Shown: one piece after another, positions 34,899 to 43,918 of the stretch
Layout: the number at the start of each line of letters is the position of its first letter
Position numbering within the stretch: the stretch's first letter is position 1
NCBI GenBank assembly: GCA_038850735.1
Contig: JAWCLO010000002.1
Location: 169,902 to 231,367, forward strand
Direction: 5' to 3'
Origin: Methanomassiliicoccales archaeon
GTDB taxonomy: Archaea > Thermoplasmatota > Thermoplasmata > Methanomassiliicoccales > JACIVX01
DNA: 61,466 bases
Made by a program: the position numbers and the translations under genes
The notes under the pieces: model-generated
Seen by the model: the letters and a program-made list of their open reading frames with translations, nothing else
Database searches by the model: none
What the model was told of the DNA's origin: nothing

Positions 34899-34910
34899 CT
34901 TTTATTTTTT
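34899..34910 (-). promoter_or_regulatory. TATA box of the class I aminotransferase
   Basis: Minus-strand AAAAAATAAAAG, centred about 27 bases before ATG 34876. It lies inside the longer open frame, which argues against the upstream start at 34930. Confidence 0.5.
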
Positions 34911-35035
34911 TCCCTCCGATTTGAAATCATGGACGTGCCTGACTACGATTTATAACCCACGGACTGCGTTATCCGTCAATGAAAGATAGGAAACGATAAA
35001 TAAGAGCGCGCAACTAAAGTGAATTGGTGAGTAGA

Positions 35036-35944
35036 ATGCCAATTGAATTGGATCTGGCCAGACTCAGATGCGGTACAGAGCTGTTGAAAAGAGGGTTTGC
35101 TAAGATGCAAAAAGGTGGCGTCGTGATGGACGTGACAAATGCCGAGCAGGCGTGTATTGCGGAGGATGCTGGTGCAGTTGCTGTTATGGCTCTTGAAAGG
35201 GTTCCCGCTGACATCAGGGCTGAAGGGGGAGTCGCGCGGATGGCCGATCCTCAAAAGATTTTAGAGATCATGGACGCAGTCACGATTCCGGTTATGGCAA
35301 AGTGTAGAATTGGACATTTTGTGGAGGCGCAGATCCTCGAAGCACTTGGAGTGGATATGATCGACGAATCTGAGGTACTCACGCCTGCCGATCCATTTTA
35401 TCATGTAGACAAAAAAAAGTTCAGCGTTCCATTTGTATGTGGTGCGAGAGACCTCGGTGAGGCTTTGCGGCGAGTTGATGAGGGTGCCGCGATGATACGC
35501 ACAAAAGGAGAGGCTGGGACTGGAAATGTGATTGAAGCGGTCAGGCACCAGCGCATGATCATGGGAAAGATTAGGGAGCTGAAAGGAAAAGAAGACGAAG
35601 AACTCATGACAGTTGCAAGAGAAATACAAGCACCTTTCTACCTTGTAAAGGAAGTGGCGGAGCTGCAACGATTGCCGGTAGTGAATTTTGCTGCTGGTGG
35701 TATAGCAACGCCTGCGGATGCTGCACTCATGATGCAGTTGGGATCCGACGGCGTTTTTGTCGGTTCTGGGATTTTCAAGTCGGAGAACCCAGAAGAGAGG
35801 GCAAGGGCGATTGTAGAGGCGGTTGCACACTTCGATGATCCTTCTACGTTAGCTGAGATTTCCAAAGGACTAGGTGAGGCGATGAAGGGCATCGAGATAT
35901 CTATGATAAGGCCGGAACAAAGACTACAAGAAAGGGGATGGTAG
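35036..35944 (+). CDS. pdxS: Pyridoxal 5'-phosphate synthase, lyase subunit
   Basis: PLP synthase subunit that condenses ribose 5-phosphate, glyceraldehyde 3-phosphate and ammonia. Highly conserved: [41 protein letters not shown], and the Schiff-base lysine region [17 protein letters not shown]. The phosphate-binding end is [17 protein letters not shown]. The frame is open from TTG 35024, but GGTGA lies six bases before ATG 35036. Its glutaminase partner PdxT is not in this window. Convergent with purP. Confidence 0.96.
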   Translation: MPIELDLARLRCGTELLKRGFAKMQKGGVVMDVTNAEQACIAEDAGAVAVMALERVPADIRAEGGVARMADPQKILEIMDAVTIPVMAKCRIGHFVEAQILEALGVDMIDESEVLTPADPFYHVDKKKFSVPFVCGARDLGEALRRVDEGAAMIRTKGEAGTGNVIEAVRHQRMIMGKIRELKGKEDEELMTVAREIQAPFYLVKEVAELQRLPVVNFAAGGIATPADAALMMQLGSDGVFVGSGIFKSENPEERARAIVEAVAHFDDPSTLAEISKGLGEAMKGIEISMIRPEQRLQERGW

Positions 35945-35963
35945 GCTCCAGATTAGCATTTTT

Positions 35964-37034
35964 TCAGGTGACTATTGCGTGCAGTAGATTTTTCTGCTTG
36001 GCAATCTTGATCTCCCGAGCAATACGTCTCCCCGTACTCATTTCAGGTTCGATAAGATCAGAGTAGGGTGAGCCGGAGATGAACGGGTTTGTTCCCGCAA
36101 CAATCCTCGATGAAACCTCGAAAACCTTGAATTCAAGCCGATCCGTGACGATGGTTTCCAAGCAAAACGGCCCTATCATGCCGCCGAACAACTCTACTGA
36201 GCGTCTGATGACACGTTCGCCCATATCAAAAACTTTTGGCAGAAGACTTTCTCTTATCACAACGGGCACATTTCCTGTGACGACAAAAGTCGGTATGAGA
36301 CCGAGCTTTTTCAATTCTTCCTGAGCGCCTAGTTTGTACATCTCATCGATATTGCTCTCATCGCGCCTATCCATCGACAACAACTCAAGACTACCATCGG
36401 CTACGCGATAACCATCCTTTTTTATCGGCGAATAGAAATAATGAATATAATAACGAGTTCCCAAAACATACTCCTGGATCGTATAAGGCTGGCTTTCGTC
36501 TATTCCAGACTTGAAATCTGGGTAATCTTTTGCAATGAAAAATCCCCTTCCACCCTTTGCGCCATGGTACTTGACAAGAACAGGCCTGTCGATTTCCTTT
36601 GCATCGTTGATCTTTCTTGGCATCTCGATGCCTGCTGATATCAGCCATTCCCTCTGCTTTTCCCTATCAGATTCCCAACTCAGTACGGCTCTATTACCAA
36701 ATGTTGGGACTGGAAGTTTCTCGAACTTCTCAGTTCCCATATATTCTACAAATGAGCCATGTGGAACAAGGATAACATTTCTATTGATGAGCTCATTAAC
36801 CTTTTCCAAAATTTCATCGTAACTTCCAAACCTTAGAAACTCGTCGGGTTTGGCAAGAGGAAAGGCATCATAGAATCTCGTGTTTTGATTTACAGCGAGT
36901 CCAAGAGTTCTAAAACCTTCACGCTTCGCGCCGTAAAAGATCTGCAATGAAGAATGAGAGCATAGAGTTGCTATCGTAATCTTTTCTGTATCGTAATCAT
37001 CGACAATCTCGTGAATCTTGTTTATCGACGCCAT
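35964..37034 (-). CDS. purP: Formate-phosphoribosylaminoimidazolecarboxamide ligase
   Basis: Archaeal ATP-grasp enzyme that formylates AICAR using free formate and ATP in purine synthesis. The family start TIATLCSHSSLQIFYGAKREG, the segment YHGAKGGRGFFIAKDYPDF (ATP-grasp) and PFISGSPYSDL near the end are diagnostic. Length 356 is typical. A TATA-like GATTTAAGC at about 37056-37063 precedes the ATG by roughly 27 bases, so it is likely leaderless. PurP is largely restricted to archaea. Confidence 0.95.
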   Translation of the reverse strand: MASINKIHEIVDDYDTEKITIATLCSHSSLQIFYGAKREGFRTLGLAVNQNTRFYDAFPLAKPDEFLRFGSYDEILEKVNELINRNVILVPHGSFVEYMGTEKFEKLPVPTFGNRAVLSWESDREKQREWLISAGIEMPRKINDAKEIDRPVLVKYHGAKGGRGFFIAKDYPDFKSGIDESQPYTIQEYVLGTRYYIHYFYSPIKKDGYRVADGSLELLSMDRRDESNIDEMYKLGAQEELKKLGLIPTFVVTGNVPVVIRESLLPKVFDMGERVIRRSVELFGGMIGPFCLETIVTDRLEFKVFEVSSRIVAGTNPFISGSPYSDLIEPEMSTGRRIAREIKIAKQKNLLHAIVT

Positions 37035-37150
37035 TACTGTTTAATTCCACTTCGATGCTTAAATCTTTCCATGCTTGCATTTGAAGCGTCTTTTATCAGA
37101 AATTCATTAGAAATGTAAGATCGATGTCGATGGCGTTTTTCCTCAATAAT

Positions 37151-37672
37151 TCAAAATTGACCAAAGAGATTGATGCCGAACCCGTAAAATAACGCGTACA
37201 AAACGAGAGCCCTGGTGATGCCTCCGGCAAAATTCGCGACTACAAAGTATCTCAGCTGAAGAACTTCACCTTGCCTATTAAAAACCGAAAACACGTAAAC
37301 GGGAACCGTATCTACCATCCCGGGTATACTCAATAGCAAATAAAGGCCAATGTAGCCCAATTTCTCGACCAAAATCTCCGATTTATCTACAAACCACCTA
37401 AACCAACCCCACTTGCTCGACCAGTTTCTTATGCGCCACTCGATATTAGTTCCTATCAAGAAAACGAGGACACTCCCAACAGCCTTTCCAGCTCCCAAGA
37501 CCAACGCCTTTATTATGAAATCAGTGTTCGGATTGATTATCAGCCCGATCTCAACAGGAATGGGCAATGCTATCGTCGCTAGGACGGCATACAGGAAAAA
37601 AACAAGACAATAAGTGAGCGGATCAGCTGAGTGCTGATTAAGGAAATTCATCAACTCTGCCCAGAAATCCAT
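37151..37672 (-). CDS. VTT/DedA-like membrane protein
   Basis: An integral membrane protein of 173 residues with four to five helices. The segment IALPIPVEIGLIINPNTDF followed by GAGKAVGSVLVFLIGTNIE resembles the VTT (SNARE-associated, DedA) domain, whose members act as lipid scramblases or help maintain membrane potential. LYLLLSIPGMVDTVPVY is a second reentrant-like part. Function here is inferred from family only. It lies upstream of purP on the same strand, 116 bases away. Confidence 0.65.
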   Translation of the reverse strand: MDFWAELMNFLNQHSADPLTYCLVFFLYAVLATIALPIPVEIGLIINPNTDFIIKALVLGAGKAVGSVLVFLIGTNIEWRIRNWSSKWGWFRWFVDKSEILVEKLGYIGLYLLLSIPGMVDTVPVYVFSVFNRQGEVLQLRYFVVANFAGGITRALVLYALFYGFGINLFGQF

Positions 37673-37824
37673 CGGAGGCTGATTCTATTCTCACGCTAAA
37701 AACCTTCTTGATTTCAAAATATACCCCCGTTGAAATAGAAAATTAGAGGCGATTGAGCCATCATTTAGGCATATTTAGCAACATTTTTAACCACGCATGC
37801 CAATTACACAACACAGGGACGACG

Positions 37825-38439
37825 ATGGCACGAAAGGATACTACAATGGAGGAGGACTGGTTTGCACAGCTGGATGCTGAGCTCGATAGGAAAACTGAAG
37901 CAATCACAAAAGACATCATGGAGCTCAATAATCAGAAAAGGATAATCAACAGGACTCTCATTGAGGACTTTTGGAAGATTTGGATGAGGTTTGGCAAGAT
38001 CAATGTTCATTTTACAATGGAGCCGTCTTACAGCGCTTTTGCTCAGTTTGATGAGTTTCCTGAGCAGTGGCGGTTTAGAGAAGATTTCAATTTCGCAGGC
38101 GTCAATACAATTCAACTTGTTGACAGAACACAAGACCAAGGTAGGATGGGGGATTCATTAAAGATCTGGTATTACAACCAGGATTCTACACCATTCATCA
38201 GGATGGTTTTCGAGTACTGCGAGGGCGAGCACTATTACAAATATTCTGGATGGAAGAGGATTTTTGGACAATTTGTGATTTATGATTCGCCACTTGCAAA
38301 GTTTGATTTTGATAAGTTCCATGAGAAACTCGCTGATGTTGTGAAGGTATGGTACGAATCACATTTGCGGAGAAATAGAGACATCCTCATCAAGCACTTG
38401 AAGGACAATTACGAGCGTGGAGAGACTTTCACAGAGTAA
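37825..38439 (+). CDS. Conserved hypothetical protein
   Basis: A soluble, aromatic-rich protein of 204 residues. It begins with a charged helix (EEDWFAQLDAELDRKTEAIT), and a beta-rich middle (INVHFTMEPSYSAFAQFDEF, then KIWYYNQDSTPFIRMVFEY) ends in a basic helix (WYESHLRRNRDILIKHL). I do not recognise a named family. The frame is open from 37753, but ATG 37825 is preferred because the earlier 24 residues overlap the likely promoter (catttttaacc, 37780-37791). It stands alone upstream of the RPA operon. Confidence 0.6.
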   Translation: MARKDTTMEEDWFAQLDAELDRKTEAITKDIMELNNQKRIINRTLIEDFWKIWMRFGKINVHFTMEPSYSAFAQFDEFPEQWRFREDFNFAGVNTIQLVDRTQDQGRMGDSLKIWYYNQDSTPFIRMVFEYCEGEHYYKYSGWKRIFGQFVIYDSPLAKFDFDKFHEKLADVVKVWYESHLRRNRDILIKHLKDNYERGETFTE

Positions 38440-38654
38440 CCATACTGTCGCCTTCGTTATTCATGTGGAATCATGTTCTTGCCCAGAAATTCCAATAATC
38501 ATTGTGTCCTTTTATTTTATTATTACTGAATCTTTATTGGATTACCAATAACACCTTACTACAAAATCTACTTTCGGAACACCATACAATAGTACAATTA
38601 AGGACAATTCAAATAAAGTAATGATTTGATAAAATAGAGAATTGGAGGCTCACA
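38440..38654. other. AT-rich promoter region of the RPA operon
   Basis: No gene seen. Several TATA-like runs occur (for example ttttattttattatt, 38510-38524, and gataaaatag, 38629-38638). GGAGG at 38643-38647 is the Shine-Dalgarno of the RPA gene. Confidence 0.4.
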
Positions 38655-39983
38655 ATGCCGATGGAAGATCTCAAACCACATATTAAGGAAATATCACAAT
38701 TAATAGGCGGAAAGGTAAGTGAAGATGAAATTTCAAAAGAGCTTGATACATATCTCAAAGTTTATAGGGTGCCCCTTGAAACAGCAAAGAAAAGCATAGT
38801 TAGAAAGTACGGCGGCAATCCTAGCCTTGTTTCTAGGGGACAGAAAAAGGAAATAAGCGAACTCACAACTAATGAGCAAAGTGTTGACCTTCTTGTTAAG
38901 GTCGTGTCCGTTAATAAGAGAGAAGTGGAAGTTGATGGCACGATAAAACCTGTCTTATATGGAGTGTTCGCGGACGAAAGCGGCGCGGTCCCTTTTACCG
39001 CCTGGGAAGCTGATCGATTTGATTTCAAGAAGGGCGATGTGATTTTTATTCGCAACGCTTATACCAGAGAGTGGAATGGACAGCCACAGGTCAATCTAGG
39101 GAATAGGGCGGTAGTTGAGAAGAAAGACTCCGCGACGGTTGAAATCTCGGAAGTGGAGGTGCCGTCGTTCGCGGAGAGCGTTCAAGCAAAGGTCTCACAG
39201 CTAAAGGACGGAATGAACAACGTAGCTATAACCGGCAGAATATTAGAGCTTGAGATGAAGGTTGTTTCGACGCCGGATGGGGCAAAACCAGTTACTTCAG
39301 GCATAATTGCCGATGAAACTGGGAAGGTTCAGTTCTCCGCGTGGCATGATTTTGGTTTAAGAGAAGATATGGTTATCACAATCAAGGGTGCATATGTAAA
39401 AGGCTGGAGGGGAATCCCACAAATCAATTTCGGACAAAGAGCTGATGTGACAGAATACAAAGGGAGTTTTCCTGCAGCAGACGTGCTAGCGAGACCCGCC
39501 AAAAGGACGATTGAAGATCTTGAAAAGATTGGGGGCGGTATCGACGTACTAGTGAGCGGGGTTGTCGTGGATATAAGGGAAGGATCGGGTTTGATTTTGC
39601 GGTGTCCAAAATGCAAGAGAGTGGTACAAAAGAATCTCTGCAGACTCCACGGTTCGGTAAATCCAGAGCCAGATTTGAGAATAAAGGCGGTTGTTGATGA
39701 TGGGGAGGGGGTGCTCACTGTGATTATGAACAGGACGATTACAGAATCAATTACGGGGATATCGCTCAATAATGCAATGAGAAGAGCAAAGGAGATGATG
39801 AATCCGCTTGTCATAAAAGAAGATATTGAGAATTTATTAATAGCGCATCCTGTCGAGGTCTCGGGCAATGTGACAAGAGACGAATTTGGTCTCTTGATGA
39901 TAGCGTCAGATGCAAGACTCGCAGAGTTCGATATACGAAGTGAAGCAACCGAAATGCTCACAAAATTGGAGGGGATGTATTGA
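38655..39983 (+). CDS. rpa1: Replication protein A (single-stranded DNA-binding)
   Basis: Archaeal RPA of 442 residues with at least two OB folds seen as repeats: KPVLYGVFADESGAVPFTAW (near residue 95) and GIIADETGKVQFSAWHDF (near 216), each followed by a WNGQPQVNLG or WRGIPQINFG segment. A zinc finger, LRCPKCKRVVQKNLCRLHG (near 315), and a third OB fold complete it. It coats single-stranded DNA in replication and repair. GGAGG lies seven bases before the ATG. Its stop overlaps the start of the partner gene by four bases. Confidence 0.93.
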   Translation: MPMEDLKPHIKEISQLIGGKVSEDEISKELDTYLKVYRVPLETAKKSIVRKYGGNPSLVSRGQKKEISELTTNEQSVDLLVKVVSVNKREVEVDGTIKPVLYGVFADESGAVPFTAWEADRFDFKKGDVIFIRNAYTREWNGQPQVNLGNRAVVEKKDSATVEISEVEVPSFAESVQAKVSQLKDGMNNVAITGRILELEMKVVSTPDGAKPVTSGIIADETGKVQFSAWHDFGLREDMVITIKGAYVKGWRGIPQINFGQRADVTEYKGSFPAADVLARPAKRTIEDLEKIGGGIDVLVSGVVVDIREGSGLILRCPKCKRVVQKNLCRLHGSVNPEPDLRIKAVVDDGEGVLTVIMNRTITESITGISLNNAMRRAKEMMNPLVIKEDIENLLIAHPVEVSGNVTRDEFGLLMIASDARLAEFDIRSEATEMLTKLEGMY

Positions 39984-40858
39984 TATCACGTGAAATTGCT
40001 TGGCGCGTTTTCTCTGGAGAATACAACACGTCGAATTGTGAACTGAAAGGAGAGGGAGAACGATCTCCGTCATACGTCATCACACCACTCGGTGCCATGA
40101 TCAACAGGCTATTCGTTGTCGGTGTTCTTACTGACATAGAAAATCTCGGCACTGAAGGAGAACCTTTTTGGAGAGCTAGAGTAACCGACCCAACTGGAAC
40201 ATTTTTCATTTCGGCAGGACAATATCAACCGGATGCGAGCCTTGCACTGGCAAAAATTAAACCGCCCAGTTTCGTAGCCGTGGTGGGGAAGAGTAGAACA
40301 TATTCCCCAGAAGAAGGCACAGTCTACGTTTCCGTACGACCGGAGAAAATAGTGGAGGTTGACGAGAAAATACGTGATTACTGGATACTGGAAACTTGTA
40401 AATCGACTCTTCGTCGACTCACAGCTGCGGAGGAAGCTAGACGTATGGAGACTCCCACTGTAGAAGCACTCATCAAGCTAGGCTATTCCAAGGCTTTAGC
40501 GCAAGGCGTCTTGAAAAGCATCGAGCATTACGATTCGGTAGAATTTGAGAGGTATAGGGATATGATTGCAGATGCATTAAGATACTTGCTACCAGAGTAC
40601 GAGCCAGAAGTTCAGGAGACGCCATCCGAAATGGAAATAGGGGTTGAAGAACCTGACGAGAATATAGATAAAGAAGAAAGGGTGCTTGCTATCATTGATC
40701 GCTTGGATAAGAAGGGCAAGGGAGCTCCGTGGGACGAGATCATTGAAGAAGCTGGAAAAGAGGGAATCAGGAAGGATGAACTAGAAGAAATCACAAATTC
40801 ACTTCTTGATAAGGGATTAATCTACGAACCCATCCTTGGCAAAATGAAAAGAATCTGA
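39980..40858 (+). CDS. RPA-associated protein (RPA32-like)
   Basis: Partner of archaeal RPA (COG3390 type), 292 residues. An OB fold covers about residues 35-125 (LFVVGVLTDIENLG, TGTFFISAGQYQP), followed by an acidic linker and a C-terminal winged helix (EERVLAIIDRLDKKGKGAPW to GLIYEP), as in RPA32. It should form the RPA complex and recruit partners through the winged helix. The start is TTG (39980), preceded by GGAGGGG, and overlaps the rpa1 stop by four bases. Confidence 0.88.
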   Translation: MISREIAWRVFSGEYNTSNCELKGEGERSPSYVITPLGAMINRLFVVGVLTDIENLGTEGEPFWRARVTDPTGTFFISAGQYQPDASLALAKIKPPSFVAVVGKSRTYSPEEGTVYVSVRPEKIVEVDEKIRDYWILETCKSTLRRLTAAEEARRMETPTVEALIKLGYSKALAQGVLKSIEHYDSVEFERYRDMIADALRYLLPEYEPEVQETPSEMEIGVEEPDENIDKEERVLAIIDRLDKKGKGAPWDEIIEEAGKEGIRKDELEEITNSLLDKGLIYEPILGKMKRI

Positions 40859-40887
40859 AAAAAAGAAAAAAGTGGGATACGGTGGCT

Positions 40888-41415
40888 TTAGCTGAACTCG
40901 TTTCTCGAGATCGCCACAAGTATAAGGCCAATTAATCCCAAAATCGATCCCAAAAGCCAAGGACCGATCGTCAGAAGGGCAAGCACGCCGCCGACAACTG
41001 CAAATCCCCATTTCTTCCTCCTAATTGCAAATATCCCACCTATCACCGCGATGAGACCTATGATGAACCAGATAACTCCGCATGCAGTGAGGATGCCCTC
41101 CAACCCAGCTACAATGTCGGGACCATACATGTCTTCGATCATTTCCATGATCTCGCCAGAAAGAACTGCTAAAGACAATCCTACTATGACCCCCATTAAG
41201 CCTGAGATGATGATCAAAACTCCTCCAACAACCGGCTTTGCTGTAATTGGCTTGACACCAGAAGGCGGCTTCTCTTTAGCCGTCGGCACTGTCTTTGCTG
41301 CCTCAGGCTTTATCCTGTAGCCACAGTAGGGACAAACGTTGGCATCCATCGGAACTCCATGCCGACAACTGGGACAGGTTGCATCAATGATCTCATTATA
41401 TGGACGTTCCTCCAT
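40888..41415 (-). CDS. Zinc-ribbon membrane protein
   Basis: A 175-residue protein with an N-terminal zinc ribbon (ATCPSCRHGV and VCPYCGYRI, two C-x2-C pairs), a proline/lysine linker, and about four hydrophobic helices in the last 110 residues. Proteins of this layout are common in archaea but have no known function. Downstream on the minus strand lies a T-rich run (CTTTTTTCTTTTTTT near 40858-40873), a probable terminator. An imperfect palindrome (41544-41571) lies upstream of its start. Confidence 0.7.
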   Translation of the reverse strand: MEERPYNEIIDATCPSCRHGVPMDANVCPYCGYRIKPEAAKTVPTAKEKPPSGVKPITAKPVVGGVLIIISGLMGVIVGLSLAVLSGEIMEMIEDMYGPDIVAGLEGILTACGVIWFIIGLIAVIGGIFAIRRKKWGFAVVGGVLALLTIGPWLLGSILGLIGLILVAISRNEFS

Positions 41416-41543
41416 ATAGGTACCTCCGTCACCCTTGTATGGGCAAGAAGATATTCTCTTTTCTCTATTTATAATGGCATGCTGAGATGGAACAAAATTG
41501 CGAAATCTCTGCGGAATTATACCTCAATACACCTCAAAAAATG

Positions 41544-41571
41544 TCATATGGTTGTCAGAGCTGACATATGA
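41544..41571. repeat. Imperfect palindrome upstream of the zinc-ribbon gene
   Basis: TCATA...TGTCAG (41544-41558) faces CTGACATATGA (41561-41571): TGTCAG pairs with CTGACA and TCATA with TATGA, with four unpaired bases on the left arm. It sits 20 bases after the MEMO stop and 129 bases before the zinc-ribbon start. It could be a terminator hairpin or an operator. Confidence 0.35.
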
Positions 41572-41590
41572 TTCAATTCAGCAACTTCTT

Positions 41591-42406
41591 TCACTTTGTT
41601 ACAGTAACCGCAGCATATCCAACCACTTCCATCATCGGGTGCACATCGCCTGATGTTCCATATTTCAACAACTCCGCATTACTGCCCCCGACTGCTTCGA
41701 TCATCACCATAACCGGTCCATACCCACACATCGATACGTCTCTCTTGATTACTTCTTCATAGACCCCCTTTGCATTAAGAGCAAGTATCTGATTGATCAC
41801 AGCCATATCCTTTGTCTTGGCGATATGCACCGGAACATAATGAGAAAAGTCTGTCGAAGCAATTATGACGACATCTTTTTCCTTTGTCGCTTCGCGCAAA
41901 TATCTGGCTATCTCGACGGCTGTCTCATAGTCTTGCAGAGCCATGCAGATAGGAAGTATCTTTATATCATCGGCAAAAAACTGCATGAACGGTAGTTGAA
42001 CTTCTATAGAATGCTCATATTGATGGGCGACTGGATCAACCACGATGTTTCGTTCAAGTCTTCTCAGAAGGTCACGATCTAATCGACAAACTCCTAGTGG
42101 AGTTTCGAAATCCTCGCTCGAGAGCGCTATTGGGCTCCCTACCGCGTGGTGATTCGGGCCGATTATGATAAACGTTTCTGGAAATCCATCCCTTGCAATT
42201 GAAGCATATGCATGCGCAGCAATCGGTCCTGAGAACATATAACCTGCATGAGGGACAACAGCTCCGACAATCCTTCTTTGTCCGGGTCTCGCAACTTGTG
42301 GAATCTCGCCTGGACCAAGTGGAGATAAATAGCACTTTCTAATTTCTTCTCTTAGCTCTCTTTCCTTACCGGGATAAAATCTACCGGCGACCGCGGGATA
42401 TCTCAC
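41591..42406 (-). CDS. MEMO1-family protein (AmmeMemoRadiSam system protein B)
   Basis: A 271-residue protein of the MEMO family, related to class III extradiol dioxygenases. Conserved parts: PAVAGRFYPGKERELREEI at the start, VVPHAGYMFSGPIAAHAYAS (metal His region), IIGPNHHAVGSPIALS, and IIASTDFSHYVP. The biochemical role in archaea is unknown; it co-occurs with AMMECR1 and a radical SAM protein in many genomes. The order rpoK-rpsB-memo seen here is a conserved archaeal arrangement. Confidence 0.92.
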   Translation of the reverse strand: MRYPAVAGRFYPGKERELREEIRKCYLSPLGPGEIPQVARPGQRRIVGAVVPHAGYMFSGPIAAHAYASIARDGFPETFIIIGPNHHAVGSPIALSSEDFETPLGVCRLDRDLLRRLERNIVVDPVAHQYEHSIEVQLPFMQFFADDIKILPICMALQDYETAVEIARYLREATKEKDVVIIASTDFSHYVPVHIAKTKDMAVINQILALNAKGVYEEVIKRDVSMCGYGPVMVMIEAVGGSNAELLKYGTSGDVHPMMEVVGYAAVTVTK

Positions 42407-42489
42407 ATTAAAAAAATATGTGAGATGTTATTTCAAAGTTTTGAGGTGATGGCTTTTCACCCACTAATGCGATGCATAGAAACAGCGAT

Positions 42490-43101
42490 TCAAAGAGATG
42501 CTTCGAAATCGTCAATGGTCATCTTATAATCTGAATCCCGTTCGATGATCTTTTTTTCTTTGAGCGTTTCTCTTGTGAGCAGCCAGTATACACAAGCTAA
42601 TGCCCTTCGTCCCTTGTTGTTTGTAGGAATGACGAGATCAACGTTCTTAGTCTCGTTGTTAGCATCGCAAAGTGCAACGATAGGTATCCCGATGCCAAGT
42701 GCCTCAGCTAGTGCCTGTTGGTCTGCTGCTGGATCAGTTACAAATAGAACCTGTGGTTCCACATACTGGGGGAGTGCAGGGTTCGTGAAACTGCCAGGTA
42801 CGAACCGGCCTGGAATTGCCCTAGCGCCGATAGCCTTTGCGAAAAGACTCGAAGGCTTTTGTCCGTACTGGCGAGCTGAGACCACAACTACCGAATCCGC
42901 GGGAAAACGGGAAATGAATTTTGCTGCGACCCTTATACGCTTGTCTGTCTGCTTAACATCAAGGACGTAAAGACCATCAGACCTTACCTTGAAGATAAAC
43001 TGCTTCATATCGGCACTCTTTTGCTGCGTTCCGATGTGAACTCCGGATGTAAGATAGATATCCTCTGGCACAAGAAGCTCATCACTTTTCTCCTCTGGCA
43101 T
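42490..43101 (-). CDS. rpsB: 30S ribosomal protein S2
   Basis: Small-subunit ribosomal protein of 203 residues, typical for archaea. Conserved segments: [40 protein letters not shown], and [20 protein letters not shown], then [15 protein letters not shown]. It is encoded 9 bases after rpoK and 83 bases before the MEMO gene on the same strand. In many archaea enolase lies between rpoK and rpsB; it is missing here. Confidence 0.95.
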   Translation of the reverse strand: MPEEKSDELLVPEDIYLTSGVHIGTQQKSADMKQFIFKVRSDGLYVLDVKQTDKRIRVAAKFISRFPADSVVVVSARQYGQKPSSLFAKAIGARAIPGRFVPGSFTNPALPQYVEPQVLFVTDPAADQQALAEALGIGIPIVALCDANNETKNVDLVIPTNNKGRRALACVYWLLTRETLKEKKIIERDSDYKMTIDDFEASL

Positions 43102-43110
43102 TGCAAACCC

Positions 43111-43284
43111 TCATGTATCTCTCTTAACAGTGATAGGAATAACTCCTTTCTCGAATTCCAGCATAGCGATCTGAATGGGATCGATAACATCCTCGGGAAC
43201 ATTGATAAGAACGGGCGCACCCAGCGAAATCTGCAGAGCTCTTGCTCCTATGATGCGCGCCTTCTCAAATCGTGTGTATTTCAT
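43111..43284 (-). CDS. rpoK: DNA-directed RNA polymerase subunit K
   Basis: Archaeal Rpb6/omega homologue of RNA polymerase, 57 residues. The diagnostic core [19 protein letters not shown] is at the very start, followed by [10 protein letters not shown]. The frame is open to 43410, giving 42 extra residues, but I place the start at ATG 43284. GGTGA (43289-43293) lies four bases upstream, and a clear TATA box (43325-43332) predicts transcription from about 43301, inside the longer frame. The short form matches the usual archaeal length. It heads the rpoK-rpsB-memo group. Confidence 0.92.
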   Translation of the reverse strand: MKYTRFEKARIIGARALQISLGAPVLINVPEDVIDPIQIAMLEFEKGVIPITVKRDT

Positions 43285-43324
43285 GAGGTCACCATGCCGG
43301 GATTTTCCCGATATTGATGGGGGG

Positions 43325-43332
43325 CTTATAAA
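43325..43332 (-). promoter_or_regulatory. TATA box of rpoK
   Basis: Minus-strand TTTATAAG within GCTTTATAAGCC, about 44 bases before ATG 43284. It predicts a 17-base leader that contains the GGTGA ribosome-binding site. Confidence 0.6.
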
Positions 43333-43414
43333 GCTTTTGTAATCGATGCCAAAATTATACACTCTTCTGGCTTCATCGATTGAAGGGTTAAAATCGGCGG
43401 CGGCTGACATAATG

Positions 43415-43918
43415 TCAATTCCTCCCTAGCTTTATCTTCATAAATGGGACTAAACCGCCCTTCTCCAAAATATCGATCACGAATCCCGGTAAAGGTTTAA
43501 AACAAATAATCATACCATCAGATAAGCGATGAATACGTGCCTCCCTAATATCGATTTCTATTCTATCTCCTTTTTCAAGGCAAGATTGAGCCTCAGGACA
43601 AACGATCACAGGAAGACCGATGTTAATCGCGTTTCTAAAGAAGATTCGAGCAAAGCTGGCAGCGACCACGGCACCCACCCCCTTCTCCTTGAGAACAGCT
43701 GGAGCTTGCTCTCTGCTCGAGCCACAGCCAAAATTCCGACCTGCGACAATGATATCACCGCGTTCTACCCAAACAGAGAATGCGGGATCTATATCTTCGA
43801 AAACATGTAAAGAAAGAGATTTGAGATCGTACTCGTCGAGGTATCTCCCCGGAATGATCAAATCGGTATCGACGTTATCCCCAAACTTCCAGATTCTTCC
43901 AGTTAATAACACGTTCAC
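43415..43918 (-). CDS. leuD: 3-isopropylmalate/homoaconitate dehydratase small subunit
   Basis: Small subunit of the aconitase-like isomerase (167 residues). Signatures: [15 protein letters not shown] at the start, and [21 protein letters not shown], the substrate-specificity and swivel region, then [17 protein letters not shown]. It pairs with the large subunit encoded immediately upstream; the genes overlap by four bases. In archaea such pairs act in leucine synthesis or in 2-oxoacid chain elongation; the substrate cannot be fixed here. Confidence 0.93.
   Translation of the reverse strand: MNVLLTGRIWKFGDNVDTDLIIPGRYLDEYDLKSLSLHVFEDIDPAFSVWVERGDIIVAGRNFGCGSSREQAPAVLKEKGVGAVVAASFARIFFRNAINIGLPVIVCPEAQSCLEKGDRIEIDIREARIHRLSDGMIICFKPLPGFVIDILEKGGLVPFMKIKLGRN

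Noticed and set aside
39329-39961. Long antisense frame (210 codons) opposite the RPA gene
   Set aside because: Serine/threonine-rich shadow of the strongly supported RPA gene, with no own promoter or family.
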